A stretch of DNA of 64,000 nucleotides from Lacrimispora sp. 210928-DFI.3.58 (lineage in GTDB: Bacteria; Bacillota; Clostridia; Lachnospirales; Lachnospiraceae), in the NCBI RefSeq assembly GCF_020554865.1, contig NZ_JAJCIC010000022.1:1-64000 (forward strand). The letters run 5' to 3'. Shown here in pieces: positions 16,743-25,123 of the stretch. The notes beneath the pieces are model-generated. The model was not told the DNA's origin. It made no database searches and saw only the letters and a list, made by a program, of their open reading frames with translations. How positions within the stretch are numbered: the stretch's first letter is position 1; each line of letters opens with the position of its first letter. The position numbers were made by a program, and so were the translations under genes.

Positions 16743-17330
16743 ATGAAGACAACGCTTACAAGAGAGCAGGGCTTAGAGGCACTGAAAAAATACAACAAGG
16801 AGCCATTCCACATCCTTCACGGACTGACGGTGGAGGGAACCATGCGCTGGTTTGCAAAGGACCAGGGGTTTGAAGACGAGGCGGATTTCTGGGCCATGGC
16901 CGGACTGCTCCACGATATTGATTTTGAAATGTATCCGGAACAGCACTGCCTAAAGGCACCGGAGCTTCTGCGCGAGACAGGGGCAGAGGAGGAGCTGATC
17001 CATGCGGTCTGCAGCCATGGCTACGGCCTCTGCTGCGATGTGAAGCCGGAGCATCCGATGGAAAAGATCCTCTTTGCAGCAGATGAACTCACCGGCCTTG
17101 TGGGAGCAGCAGCTAAGATGCGCCCCTCAAAAAGCGTGATGGATATGGAGGTATCCAGCCTTAAGAAGAAATTTAAGGACAAGCGCTTTGCGGCTGGATG
17201 TTCCAGGGACGTGATCAAGGAAGGCGCCGAGATGCTGGGCTGGACGCTGGAGGAACTGATGGAGAAGACCATTCTGGCGATGCGTTCCTGTGAGGAGTCC
17301 GTGAATAAGGAAATGGAGAGCTGCCAGTAA
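16743..17330 (+). CDS. HD domain-containing hydrolase
   Basis: A 195-aa metal-dependent phosphohydrolase of the HD superfamily. The metal ligands appear as HILHGLTVEG (first His), LLHDIDFE (His-Asp), VCSHGY (His) and AADELTGLV (distal Asp). This short single-domain type is frequent in Clostridia and usually of unknown substrate. The start follows GAGGCGAAAGGAGACAGAAAAG. It ends just before an R1 repeat. Confidence 0.85.
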   Translation: MKTTLTREQGLEALKKYNKEPFHILHGLTVEGTMRWFAKDQGFEDEADFWAMAGLLHDIDFEMYPEQHCLKAPELLRETGAEEELIHAVCSHGYGLCCDVKPEHPMEKILFAADELTGLVGAAAKMRPSKSVMDMEVSSLKKKFKDKRFAAGCSRDVIKEGAEMLGWTLEELMEKTILAMRSCEESVNKEMESCQ

Positions 17331-17356
17331 ACCTACGGATCCGGCCTGCCGGCCTG

Positions 17357-17486
17357 GCAGGACTTTTATAGTAAACCTGCATGCGCCCGGCGGACGGACG
17401 CGCCACCGCACCACGAAAGTCCGGCGGGCGCATTTGGCATACCTGAATACATGCCGCCTATCCGGCGGCAGGACTTTTATAGTAAA
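17357..17486. repeat. Interspersed palindromic element R1, copy 2
   Basis: Reverse orientation to copy 1. GGCAGGACTTTTATAGTAAA occurs at both ends of the element as a direct repeat. The interior has the GCGCCCGGCGGAC / GTCCGGCGGGCGC palindrome and GCCGCCTATCCGGCGGC hairpin shared by all copies. Confidence 0.9.
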
Positions 17487-17507
17487 AACAAAGTTAAACA
17501 ACTGTCC

Positions 17508-17546
17508 GCGCAGAGAAGACAAATGTCCTCTCTGCGCAAATTTTTT
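17508..17546 (+). terminator. Terminator upstream of the aspartate kinase gene
   Basis: GCGCAGAGA (17508-17516) pairs with TCTCTGCGC (17529-17537), with an inner GAC/GTC, followed by AAATTTTTT. It separates the HD gene from lysC, and could be an attenuator if transcription starts upstream. Confidence 0.75.
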
Positions 17547-17558
17547 GTCTAAAAACTA

Positions 17559-17587
17559 TTGACATCCCTTAGAAAGTAAGGTATCAT
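17559..17587 (+). promoter_or_regulatory. Promoter of the aspartate kinase gene
   Basis: TTGACA (17559-17564), 17 bp, TATCAT (17582-17587). No lysine riboswitch is visible in the short leader. Confidence 0.8.
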
Positions 17588-17670
17588 TTGCACTTGTAGC
17601 GTCATAAATTGAAGGAGAAGATTTATGAGACGCAGCTGAGGAGAGATAAGGAACAAGGGAGACAACAGAT

Positions 17671-18990
17671 ATGAGGAAAGTGGTAAAGTTCGGCGGCAGT
17701 TCATTGGCCAGTGCAAAGCAGTTCAAGAAAGTGGCAGATATCATCAGATCTGATAAATCCAGAAAATACGTTGTGCCGTCCGCACCGGGAAAGCGCAATG
17801 ACAAGGATGAGAAGGTCACAGACCTGCTCTATGCCTGCTATGATGCAGCATCAGAAGGAAGATCCTATAAGAAGATCTTAGAGAAGATCAAAAACAGATA
17901 CATGGAAATCATTGACGGTCTTGGCTTAAATCTCAACTTAGACAGTGAGTTTGACCGGATCGAGGAGAATTTTCTGGCAAAGGCCGGAAGGGATTACGCT
18001 GCTTCCAGAGGAGAATATTTAAACGGTATTGTTGTTGCCAATTATCTGGGCTTTGAATTTATCGATGCAGCAGAGGTGATCTTCTTTGACGACAACGGAA
18101 ATTTGGAGGCAGAGCTGACGAACAAGGAGCTTTCCGAGCGCCTGGAGCATGTGGAAAAGGCGGTTATCCCCGGCTTCTACGGTTCCAAGCATGACGGCAC
18201 GGTCAAGACCTTTTCCAGAGGAGGTTCCGATGTGACGGGCTCTATTGTAGCCAGGGCTATCCATGCAGACATGTATGAGAACTGGACCGATGTGTCCGGC
18301 ATGCTGGTGACGGATCCCAGAGTGGTGGAGAATCCTGAGGTTATCGAGACCATTACCTACAAGGAGTTAAGAGAGCTGGCTTACATGGGCGCCAGCGTTC
18401 TCCATGAGGATGCGATCTTCCCGGTACGCAAGGAGGGGATCCCGATCAATATCAGGAATACCAACCGCCCTGAGGACAAGGGAACCCTGATCGTGGAGAG
18501 CACCTGCCGCAAGCCACGCCATACCATCACCGGTATTGCAGGCAAGAAGGGCTTCTGTTCCATTAATATTGAGAAGGCTATGATGAATTCCGAGGTAGGG
18601 TTTGGGAGGAAGGTCCTAAGCGTATTTGAGCAGTACGGCATTTCCTTTGAGCACATGCCCTCCGGTATTGACACCATGACCATCTATGTGCACCAGACAG
18701 AATTCGAGGACTTTGAGCAGTCCGTGATCGCAGGGATCCACAGGGCAGTGAACCCGGATACCGTGGAGATGGAATCCGATCTGGCCCTCATTGCCGTAGT
18801 GGGACGGGGCATGCGTTCCAACCGCGGAACTGCAGGCCGTATCTTCTCCGCACTGGCTCATGCAAGAGTCAACGTAAAGATGATTGACCAGGGTTCCAGC
18901 GAGTGGAATATCATTATTGGCGTGAAGAATGATGATTTTGAGAAGGCGATTAAGGCCATCTATGATATCTTTGTTACGGCAGAGATGTAA
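17671..18990 (+). CDS. Aspartate kinase
   Basis: A 439-aa monofunctional aspartokinase (ATP + aspartate to aspartyl-phosphate), the entry step to lysine, threonine and methionine. The kinase domain has KFGGSSLASAKQF at the start, then TFSRGGSDVTGSIVA and YMGASVLHEDAIFPV. Two ACT domains follow, with SINIEKAMMNSEVGFGRKVL and LIAVVGRGMRSNRGTAGRIF, which would bind a feedback amino acid. VVPSAPGKRNDKDEKVTDLLY marks the Clostridia subgroup. It is transcribed alone from the 17559 promoter and closed by a terminator at 19014. Which amino acid inhibits it cannot be read here. Confidence 0.95.
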   Translation: MRKVVKFGGSSLASAKQFKKVADIIRSDKSRKYVVPSAPGKRNDKDEKVTDLLYACYDAASEGRSYKKILEKIKNRYMEIIDGLGLNLNLDSEFDRIEENFLAKAGRDYAASRGEYLNGIVVANYLGFEFIDAAEVIFFDDNGNLEAELTNKELSERLEHVEKAVIPGFYGSKHDGTVKTFSRGGSDVTGSIVARAIHADMYENWTDVSGMLVTDPRVVENPEVIETITYKELRELAYMGASVLHEDAIFPVRKEGIPINIRNTNRPEDKGTLIVESTCRKPRHTITGIAGKKGFCSINIEKAMMNSEVGFGRKVLSVFEQYGISFEHMPSGIDTMTIYVHQTEFEDFEQSVIAGIHRAVNPDTVEMESDLALIAVVGRGMRSNRGTAGRIFSALAHARVNVKMIDQGSSEWNIIIGVKNDDFEKAIKAIYDIFVTAEM

Positions 18991-19013
18991 GCGGTCCCGG
19001 AATAGGGAAAAAG

Positions 19014-19052
19014 TGCAGCAATCAGGAAGGAGTTCCCGGTTGCTGCATTTTT
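19014..19052 (+). terminator. Aspartate kinase terminator
   Basis: TGCAGCAA (19014-19021) pairs with TTGCTGCA (19040-19047), followed by TTTTTCTT. Confidence 0.8.
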
Positions 19053-19058
19053 CTTAGA

Positions 19059-19295
19059 TTTCCGCATTTTGCACCGCGGCCGGCAGAGGGAGGTCTGGAT
19101 GCTCCGGTTTCAGACATAAGAAGCACTAAGACACCTGATTTTTCCTAAAAGCCAGAGCAGCATCAACGCAACTCGCTGCGCTCAAACAATCATTGATGCT
19201 GCTCTGAACGGAAAAACCAGCTGCCTAAGTGCTTCTAATGTCCTGCAAAGTCGCACCATCCCTCCCTCTGCCGGCCGCGGTGCAAAATGCGGAAA
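19059..19295. repeat. 237-bp near-perfect nested palindrome
   Basis: Outer arms 19059-19093 and 19261-19295 are complementary over 35 of 35 bases. Inside, AGAAGCACT (19119-19127) pairs with AGTGCTTCT (19228-19236), and AGAGCAGCATCAA (19154-19166) with TTGATGCTGCTCT (19193-19205). It codes for nothing recognisable. Confidence 0.9.
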
Positions 19296-19314
19296 CCCAA
19301 GTGCATTTTTAAGT

Positions 19315-19342
19315 TTTACTATAAAAGGAGTTGTGGTATAAT
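19315..19342 (+). promoter_or_regulatory. Promoter of the PPK2 gene
   Basis: TTTACT (19315-19320), 16 bp, then an extended -10 TGGTATAAT (TATAAT at 19337-19342). It lies directly after the large palindrome. Confidence 0.65.
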
Positions 19343-19393
19343 CTTTATCATAAAAACCAATCCACCGCACACAACCCATAGGGAGGGTACATT

Positions 19394-20899
19394 ATGCTGG
19401 AAAAAATCGATTTGAACAAAAAAGTTGAGAAGAAGACATACCGCAAGTCCATGGATGAGGCAGGAGAGCGCTTAGGCCTTCTGCAGCGGGAGTGCAAGGC
19501 AGCCGGGATCCCCATTATCATCGTCTTTGAGGGAATGGGGGCAGCGGGAAAGGGCGTTCAGATCAACCGCCTGATCCAGTCCCTGGATCCAAGGGGCTTT
19601 GATGTATATGCCTGCAACCGGGCCACAGAGGACGAGCAGATGCGCCCCTTCCTGTGGCGTTATTGGACAAAGACTCCGGCAAAGGGCAGGATCGCCATCT
19701 TTGACAGGAGCTGGTACCGCAGCCTTCAGGTGGACCGCTTTGACGGACTGACCCCCGAGAACATGCTGGCAGATGCCTGCCAGGATATTATGTCCTTTGA
19801 GAAGCAGCTCTCAGATGATGGGACGGCGATCATCAAGTTTTTCCTTTATATTGACAAGGAGGAGCAGAAGAAGCGCTTTAAGAAGCTGGATGGGTCCAAA
19901 GAGACGGCCTGGAGGGTTACGAAGGAGGATTGGCAGCGGAACAAGGAATTTGACCGCTATCTCCAGATGAACGAGGAGATGCTGGAAAAGACAGATACGG
20001 ATTACGCTCCCTGGACCATCATCGAAGCGCTGGATAAGGACTATGCAGCCCTTAAGATCATTACCACTGTCATTGACAGGCTGGAATATGAGCTGGCAAG
20101 GAAGAAGATGGCGTCAAAGGAAGGCAGGGATACAGGCGCTCTGACGGCAAGAGAACACTTTAAAAACGGCGTCCTCTCCGGCATTGACCTCTCAAAGAGC
20201 CTGACAGAGGAGGAGTACAAGACCAGGCTGAAAAAGCTCCAGAAGCGCCTGTCAGAGCTCCACAGCGAGATCTACCGCCTGCGCATTCCCGTAGTCATCG
20301 GCTTTGAGGGCTGGGATGCAGGAGGTAAGGGAGGAGCCATCAAGCGCCTTACCAGTCAGCTGGATCCCAGGGGCTACCGGGTGAATCCCACGGCTTCTCC
20401 CAATGATATCGAGAAGGTCCACCATTATCTGTGGCGCTTCTGGAACAATGTTCCAAAGGCAGGCCATATCGCTATCTTTGACCGCACCTGGTACGGCAGA
20501 GTGATGGTGGAGCGCATTGAGGGCTTCTGTACGGAAGCAGAGTGGAAGCGGGCCTATCTGGAGATCAACGAAATGGAGTCCCACATGGCAAACGCCGGGG
20601 CAGTGGTGCTGAAATTCTGGCTCCACATTGACAAGGACGAGCAGGAGCGCCGCTTCAAGGAGCGCCAGGAGAACCCCATGAAGCAGTGGAAAATCACGGA
20701 CGAGGACTGGCGCAACAGGGAAAAATGGGACGCCTACGAGGAGGCGGTCAATGAAATGCTCGTGCGCACCTCCACCACCTATGCCCCATGGATCGTGGTG
20801 GAAGGCAATGACAAGCGCTATGCCAGGGTAAAGGTATTAAAGACCGTGGTGGATGCGTTGGAAAAGAAGATCAAAGAAGTGAAAGAGAATAGAGAATGA
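19394..20899 (+). CDS. Polyphosphate:AMP phosphotransferase (two-domain PPK2)
   Basis: A 501-aa protein with two tandem PPK2 domains. The first (about 10-240) has the Walker A GMGAAGKG, DPRGFDVYACN and IAIFDRSWYRS; the second (about 265-495) has GWDAGGKG, LDPRGYRVNPTASPN and IAIFDRTWYGRVMVER. Two-domain PPK2 proteins use polyphosphate to phosphorylate AMP to ADP. The start follows AGGGAGGGTACATT. The stop overlaps the start of the next gene (ATGA), so translation is probably coupled to the flavoprotein. Confidence 0.92.
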   Translation: MLEKIDLNKKVEKKTYRKSMDEAGERLGLLQRECKAAGIPIIIVFEGMGAAGKGVQINRLIQSLDPRGFDVYACNRATEDEQMRPFLWRYWTKTPAKGRIAIFDRSWYRSLQVDRFDGLTPENMLADACQDIMSFEKQLSDDGTAIIKFFLYIDKEEQKKRFKKLDGSKETAWRVTKEDWQRNKEFDRYLQMNEEMLEKTDTDYAPWTIIEALDKDYAALKIITTVIDRLEYELARKKMASKEGRDTGALTAREHFKNGVLSGIDLSKSLTEEEYKTRLKKLQKRLSELHSEIYRLRIPVVIGFEGWDAGGKGGAIKRLTSQLDPRGYRVNPTASPNDIEKVHHYLWRFWNNVPKAGHIAIFDRTWYGRVMVERIEGFCTEAEWKRAYLEINEMESHMANAGAVVLKFWLHIDKDEQERRFKERQENPMKQWKITDEDWRNREKWDAYEEAVNEMLVRTSTTYAPWIVVEGNDKRYARVKVLKTVVDALEKKIKEVKENRE

Positions 20900-22224
20900 C
20901 ACAGGAAAAACGACATGTGATCGTAGTAGGCGGCGGCGCAGCTGGTATGGCCGCCGCCATTGCTGCTGCCCGGAGCGGATGCCGGGTAAGTCTTTATGAG
21001 AAAAATGAAAAGCTGGGGAAAAAGCTTTTTATCACAGGAAAGGGTAGATGCAATATCACAAATGCCTGCGATACCGAGGATCTGTTCCGGGCAGTGGTGA
21101 GCAACGCCAAATTCCTCTACAGCAGCTTTTACGGCTTTACGAACCAGGATATGATGGCGCTTTTGGAAGATGCCGGACTGCGCCTGAAAACAGAGCGGGG
21201 GAACCGGGTGTTTCCGGCCTCCGACAAGTCATCTGACGTCATAAGCACCCTGGAGCGCATCCTGAAAAAGGAGGGCGTGAGCATTCATTTAAACAGCAGG
21301 GTAGAAGGGCTGTGGGTGGAGGAAGGGATATGCAGGGGGATCCTCCTGGAAGGCCGGGGAACAGAGAGATATCATGGAGCCGGGGCGGAGTCCGGTACCA
21401 TGGACAGCGGGCAGTCACGTTACGCCGGCTGCAGGCGTGAAGCGGCAGACAGCGTGATCGTGGCTACAGGAGGCCTTTCCTATCCGTCCACAGGCTCCAC
21501 AGGAGACGGCTACCGGTGGGCAGAGGAGCTGGGCCACAAGATCACGGACCTTTCTCCTGCCCTGGTCCCCTTTGAGGCGGCGGAAGCTTTAGAGGTCAAA
21601 GCCCTTCAGGGGCTTTCCCTGAAAAACGTGGAGGCTGCCGTCTATGCCGGAGGAAAGGAGCTTTACCGGGAGTTCGGCGAAATGCTCTTTACCCATTTCG
21701 GCGTCAGCGGCCCCATACTCCTAAGTGCCAGCTCCTACGGGGCAAAGGCCATCAAAAAGCAGCCACTGCGTCTGGTGATCGACTTAAAGCCGGCCCTGAC
21801 GGCGGAGCAGCTGGACGAGCGTATCCTGCGGGATTTTGGTGAGGCAGTGAATAAACAGTTTAAAAATGCCTTAAACCATTTATATCCCGCAAAAATGATC
21901 CCCGTCATCATCGCCCGCAGCGGCATCCATCCGGATAAGAAGGTCAATGAGATCACAAAGGAGGAGCGTCGCAGGCTGGCAGAGGTGACAAAGGGACTGG
22001 AGTTTACACTGACAGCCCTGCGAAGCTTCAAGGAGGCCATCATCACCCAGGGAGGCATTTCTGTCAAACAGATCAATCCCTCCACCATGGAATCCAAGCA
22101 GACAGCGGGCCTGTACTTTGCAGGAGAGGTGCTGGATCTGGATGCGGTGACGGGAGGCTATAACCTTCAGATCGCCTGGTCCACGGGCTGGTGTGCAGGA
22201 ACAGGGACCGCATCACGGGAATAA
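20896..22224 (+). CDS. HI0933-family FAD-dependent oxidoreductase
   Basis: A 442-aa flavoprotein of the HI0933/YhiN family. The N-terminal dinucleotide-binding loop VVGGGAAGMAAAIAAARSG, the GKKLFITGKGRCNITNAC segment, GGLSYPSTGSTGDGY and the C-terminal GEVLDLDAVTGGYNLQIAWS are all characteristic. The reaction is not known for most members. A short loop around residue 160-180 (rich in Gly, Tyr, Arg) looks like a species-specific insertion. It overlaps the PPK2 gene by four bases (ATGA) and is followed by a small terminator-like hairpin. Confidence 0.9.
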   Translation: MTQEKRHVIVVGGGAAGMAAAIAAARSGCRVSLYEKNEKLGKKLFITGKGRCNITNACDTEDLFRAVVSNAKFLYSSFYGFTNQDMMALLEDAGLRLKTERGNRVFPASDKSSDVISTLERILKKEGVSIHLNSRVEGLWVEEGICRGILLEGRGTERYHGAGAESGTMDSGQSRYAGCRREAADSVIVATGGLSYPSTGSTGDGYRWAEELGHKITDLSPALVPFEAAEALEVKALQGLSLKNVEAAVYAGGKELYREFGEMLFTHFGVSGPILLSASSYGAKAIKKQPLRLVIDLKPALTAEQLDERILRDFGEAVNKQFKNALNHLYPAKMIPVIIARSGIHPDKKVNEITKEERRRLAEVTKGLEFTLTALRSFKEAIITQGGISVKQINPSTMESKQTAGLYFAGEVLDLDAVTGGYNLQIAWSTGWCAGTGTASRE

Positions 22225-22242
22225 AGGCAGCTGTTTGCCGCC

Positions 22243-22263
22243 CGGCTGAAAACAGCCGTTTTT
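22243..22263 (+). terminator. Hairpin with U-run between flavoprotein and cmk
   Basis: CGGCTG-AAAA-CAGCCG followed by TTTTT. The surrounding sequence through 22272 partly matches the R2 palindrome family (CCCGGCT..AAA..CAGCCGTT..GTGAACAG). Confidence 0.6.
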
Positions 22264-22307
22264 GTGAACAGCAAAAGAAATAAGAGACAGAGCAGGAGAA
22301 TACAGGA

Positions 22308-22994
22308 ATGACGAAGCATTTTAATATCGCAATCGACGGCCCGGCAGGGGCAGGAAAGAGCACCATTGCCAAAATGGTGGCAAAAGAGCTGGGCTTTGTG
22401 TATGTGGATACAGGCGCCATGTACCGGACCATGGCCCTTTCGTTTCTGCGTCAGGGCATTGACCCGGCAGATGAGGCAGCGATCGCAGCAGCCTGCGGCG
22501 GCGTGGATATCACGATCCGCTATGAGGATGGGGCCCAGCAGGTATTCTTAAACGGGGAAAATGTCACAGGCCTTATCCGCACCGAGGAGGTGGGCAATAT
22601 GGCTTCCTCCACCTCGGTATACATGCCTGTGCGGGAGAAGCTGGTAGAGCTTCAGAAGCAGCTTGCCGCCAGGGAGAATGTCATCATGGACGGAAGGGAT
22701 ATCGGCACCTGCGTCCTGCCGGATGCCCCGGTCAAGATCTATCTCACAGCCTCCTCGCGGGTAAGGGCGGAGCGCCGCTATAAGGAGCTTACAAAAAAGG
22801 GCCTTTCCTGTGACCTGGATGAGATCCGCAAGGATATTGAGGAGCGGGATCACCGCGATATGCACAGGGAGCATTCCCCCTTAAAGCAGGCAGAGGATGC
22901 AGTGCTTCTTGACAGCTCCCCCATGACAGCACAGGAGGTGGCAGCTGCCATTATCCGCATTGCCTGTGAGCATGGCCTGGAGGTGGAACAGTGA
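22308..22994 (+). CDS. cmk: Cytidylate kinase
   Basis: A 228-aa (d)CMP kinase. IDGPAGAGKSTIAK is the P-loop, VDTGAMYRT and DGRDIGTCVLPDA bind the nucleotide and RRYKELTKKG begins the lid. It has the usual length and the internal CMP-specific insert (about residues 60-90). The stop overlaps the GTG start of the ispH-S1 gene (GTGA), so these two are translationally coupled. cmk next to rpsA or ispH is a widespread gene order. Confidence 0.96.
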   Translation: MTKHFNIAIDGPAGAGKSTIAKMVAKELGFVYVDTGAMYRTMALSFLRQGIDPADEAAIAAACGGVDITIRYEDGAQQVFLNGENVTGLIRTEEVGNMASSTSVYMPVREKLVELQKQLAARENVIMDGRDIGTCVLPDAPVKIYLTASSRVRAERRYKELTKKGLSCDLDEIRKDIEERDHRDMHREHSPLKQAEDAVLLDSSPMTAQEVAAAIIRIACEHGLEVEQ

Positions 22995-24994
22995 AGCGCA
23001 ATGTGATCGTGGCAAAGACAGCAGGCTTTTGTTTTGGAGTGGAAAAAGCGGTAGAAAAGGTCTATGAGCAGATTGAAAATGTAAAAAAAGGCAAGGCGAA
23101 GGGACCGATCTATACCTATGGCCCCATCATCCACAACGAGGAGGTTGTCCGGGATCTGGAGGAAAAGGGAGTCCGTGTGCTGGAGACAGAGGAGGACTTA
23201 AAGTCCCTGCCTGAGGGAGAGGGCATCGTAGTTATCCGCTCCCATGGCGTCAGCCGCCATATCTACGACATCTTAAACGCCAGGAGGGTGACCGTGGTGG
23301 ATGCCACCTGTCCCTTTGTAAAGAAGATCCACCGCATTGTGGAGGAGCACGTGAGGGCAGGGGAGTGCGTGGTGATCATTGGAAGCCCGGATCACCCGGA
23401 GGTCGAGGGAATCAAAGGCTGGGGGGATGAATATACTTTTGTCATAGAAAATGAAGCAAAAGCAGAAGAATTCAAGATTCCAGAGGGAAAAAAGCTGTGT
23501 ATCGTATCCCAAACGACATTTAATTACAACAAATTTAAAGAATTAGTTGAAAAATTTTTGAAAAAGGGTTATGATAGTAGTGTTTTAAATACGATTTGCA
23601 ATGCAACACAGGAAAGACAAGTGGAGGCGGCAAGGATTGCTTCACAGGTGGATGCCATGATCGTCATCGGCGGAAGGCACTCCTCCAATACCCAGAAGCT
23701 GTACGAAATCTGCCTCAAGGAGTGTAAAAATACATTTTACATTCAGACACTCGGCGACTTAGATCCTGACAGTGTATCTTCTGTGCGCAACGTAGGTATT
23801 ACAGCTGGGGCATCCACCCCAAAAAAGAATATTGAGGAGGTTCATACCAGAATGGCAGAGCAGAGTTTTGCAGAGTTATTAAAGGAAGAGGAAGAATCAA
23901 CCAAACCAATACGTACAGGAGAGATAGTCACCGGTCAGGTTATTGAAGTCAACAAAGATGAGATTATTCTGAGTATTGCAGGTAATAAGTCAGAGGGAGT
24001 TATCACCCGTGACGAATATAGCAACGACAATAACGTAGATTTGACTACCAAGGTACAGATTGGAGAAGAGATGGAGGCTAAGGTCATTAAGCTGAATGAC
24101 GGCGTAGGCATGGTCTCCCTGTCTTATAAGAGAATGGCAGCAGACAGAGGCAATAAGCGTCTGGAGGAGGCTTGCCAGAATCAGGAAGTTCTCACTGCAA
24201 AGGTAGCACAGGTATTAGACGGCGGCTTAAGCGTTGAGGTTGAGGGCGCAAGAGTATTTATCCCGGCCAGCCTTGTATCTGACAGCTATGAGAAGGATTT
24301 ATCCAAGTATGCAGGCCAGGAGATCGAGTTTGTTATCACAGAGTTCAATCCAAAGAGAAGAAGGATCATCGGCGACAGAAAGCAGCTGTTGGTTGCGAAG
24401 AAGGCACAGATGAAGGAAGAGCTGTTCGCAAGGATCCAGCCAGGCGATACTGTTGACGGTGTTGTAAAGAATGTAACTGATTTCGGTGCATTCATTGACT
24501 TAGGCGGAGCTGACGGACTTCTTCACATCTCCGAGATGAGCTGGGGCCGTGTGGAGAATCCAAAGAAGGTCTTCAAGGCTGGTGACCAGGTAAGAGTCCT
24601 GATCAAGGATATCCAGGGCGAGAAGATCGCACTGAGCCTTAAGTTCCCGGAGGCAAATCCATGGGTACAGGCAGCAGAGAAGTACGCAGCAGGCAACATC
24701 GTAGTTGGCCGCGTTGCACGTATGACTGACTTTGGCGCATTCGTTGAGCTGGAGCCAGGCGTAGACGCACTGCTTCACGTTTCCCAGATTTCCAGAGAGC
24801 ACATTGAGAAGCCGGCTGACGTATTAAAGATCGGTCAGGAAGTAGAAGCAAAGGTGGTTGACTTCAACGAGGCAGACCACAAGATCAGCTTAAGCATCAA
24901 GGCTATGCTGGCTCCGGCACCACAGGAGCGCGTAGAAGATGCTGACGTGGCAGATGTTGACATTGATGCAGTGGCACAGTCCATTGAGGAGTAA
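22991..24994 (+). CDS. ispH: IspH (HMB-PP reductase) fused to ribosomal protein S1 domains
   Basis: A 667-aa fusion. Residues 1-285 are 4-hydroxy-3-methylbut-2-enyl diphosphate reductase, the last step of the MEP isoprenoid pathway, with the three iron-sulfur cysteines in AGFCFGV, DATCPFVKK and TICNATQERQ, and the RSHG and HPEV substrate motifs. Residues about 310-640 are four S1 RNA-binding domains, the third and fourth clearest (VKNVTDFGAFIDLGGADGLL, VARMTDFGAFVELEPGVDAL). This bifunctional arrangement is well known in Clostridia. Base and codon use change around residue 290, with later codons more regular as in ribosomal protein genes. Start is GTG, overlapping cmk. Confidence 0.95.
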   Translation: MKRNVIVAKTAGFCFGVEKAVEKVYEQIENVKKGKAKGPIYTYGPIIHNEEVVRDLEEKGVRVLETEEDLKSLPEGEGIVVIRSHGVSRHIYDILNARRVTVVDATCPFVKKIHRIVEEHVRAGECVVIIGSPDHPEVEGIKGWGDEYTFVIENEAKAEEFKIPEGKKLCIVSQTTFNYNKFKELVEKFLKKGYDSSVLNTICNATQERQVEAARIASQVDAMIVIGGRHSSNTQKLYEICLKECKNTFYIQTLGDLDPDSVSSVRNVGITAGASTPKKNIEEVHTRMAEQSFAELLKEEEESTKPIRTGEIVTGQVIEVNKDEIILSIAGNKSEGVITRDEYSNDNNVDLTTKVQIGEEMEAKVIKLNDGVGMVSLSYKRMAADRGNKRLEEACQNQEVLTAKVAQVLDGGLSVEVEGARVFIPASLVSDSYEKDLSKYAGQEIEFVITEFNPKRRRIIGDRKQLLVAKKAQMKEELFARIQPGDTVDGVVKNVTDFGAFIDLGGADGLLHISEMSWGRVENPKKVFKAGDQVRVLIKDIQGEKIALSLKFPEANPWVQAAEKYAAGNIVVGRVARMTDFGAFVELEPGVDALLHVSQISREHIEKPADVLKIGQEVEAKVVDFNEADHKISLSIKAMLAPAPQERVEDADVADVDIDAVAQSIEE

Positions 24995-25017
24995 TCACAT
25001 ACGATCGCGTGAGAATA

Positions 25018-25046
25018 GGGCAGTCCTTTTGGGGCTGCCCCTTTTT
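25018..25046 (+). terminator. ispH-S1 terminator
   Basis: GGGCAG (25018-25023) pairs with CTGCCC (25035-25040), followed by CTTTTTG. Confidence 0.75.
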
Positions 25047-25071
25047 GTTACATAGGAGACTCCTATGTAAC
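25047..25071. repeat. 25-bp perfect palindrome (family R7), copy 1
   Basis: GTTACATAGGAG-A-CTCCTATGTAAC. A related palindrome sharing CTCCTATGTAACAAA is at 54845-54880. Both sit at ends of operons. Confidence 0.6.
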
Positions 25072-25123
25072 AAACCGACCGGCAGGATCGCAGGATTCTT
25101 TTGATCTGTCAGTATTCCCATCT

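Noticed and set aside
19059..19295. tRNA or rRNA-like structure
   Set aside because: It is a simple long inverted repeat with no cloverleaf or conserved RNA motif.
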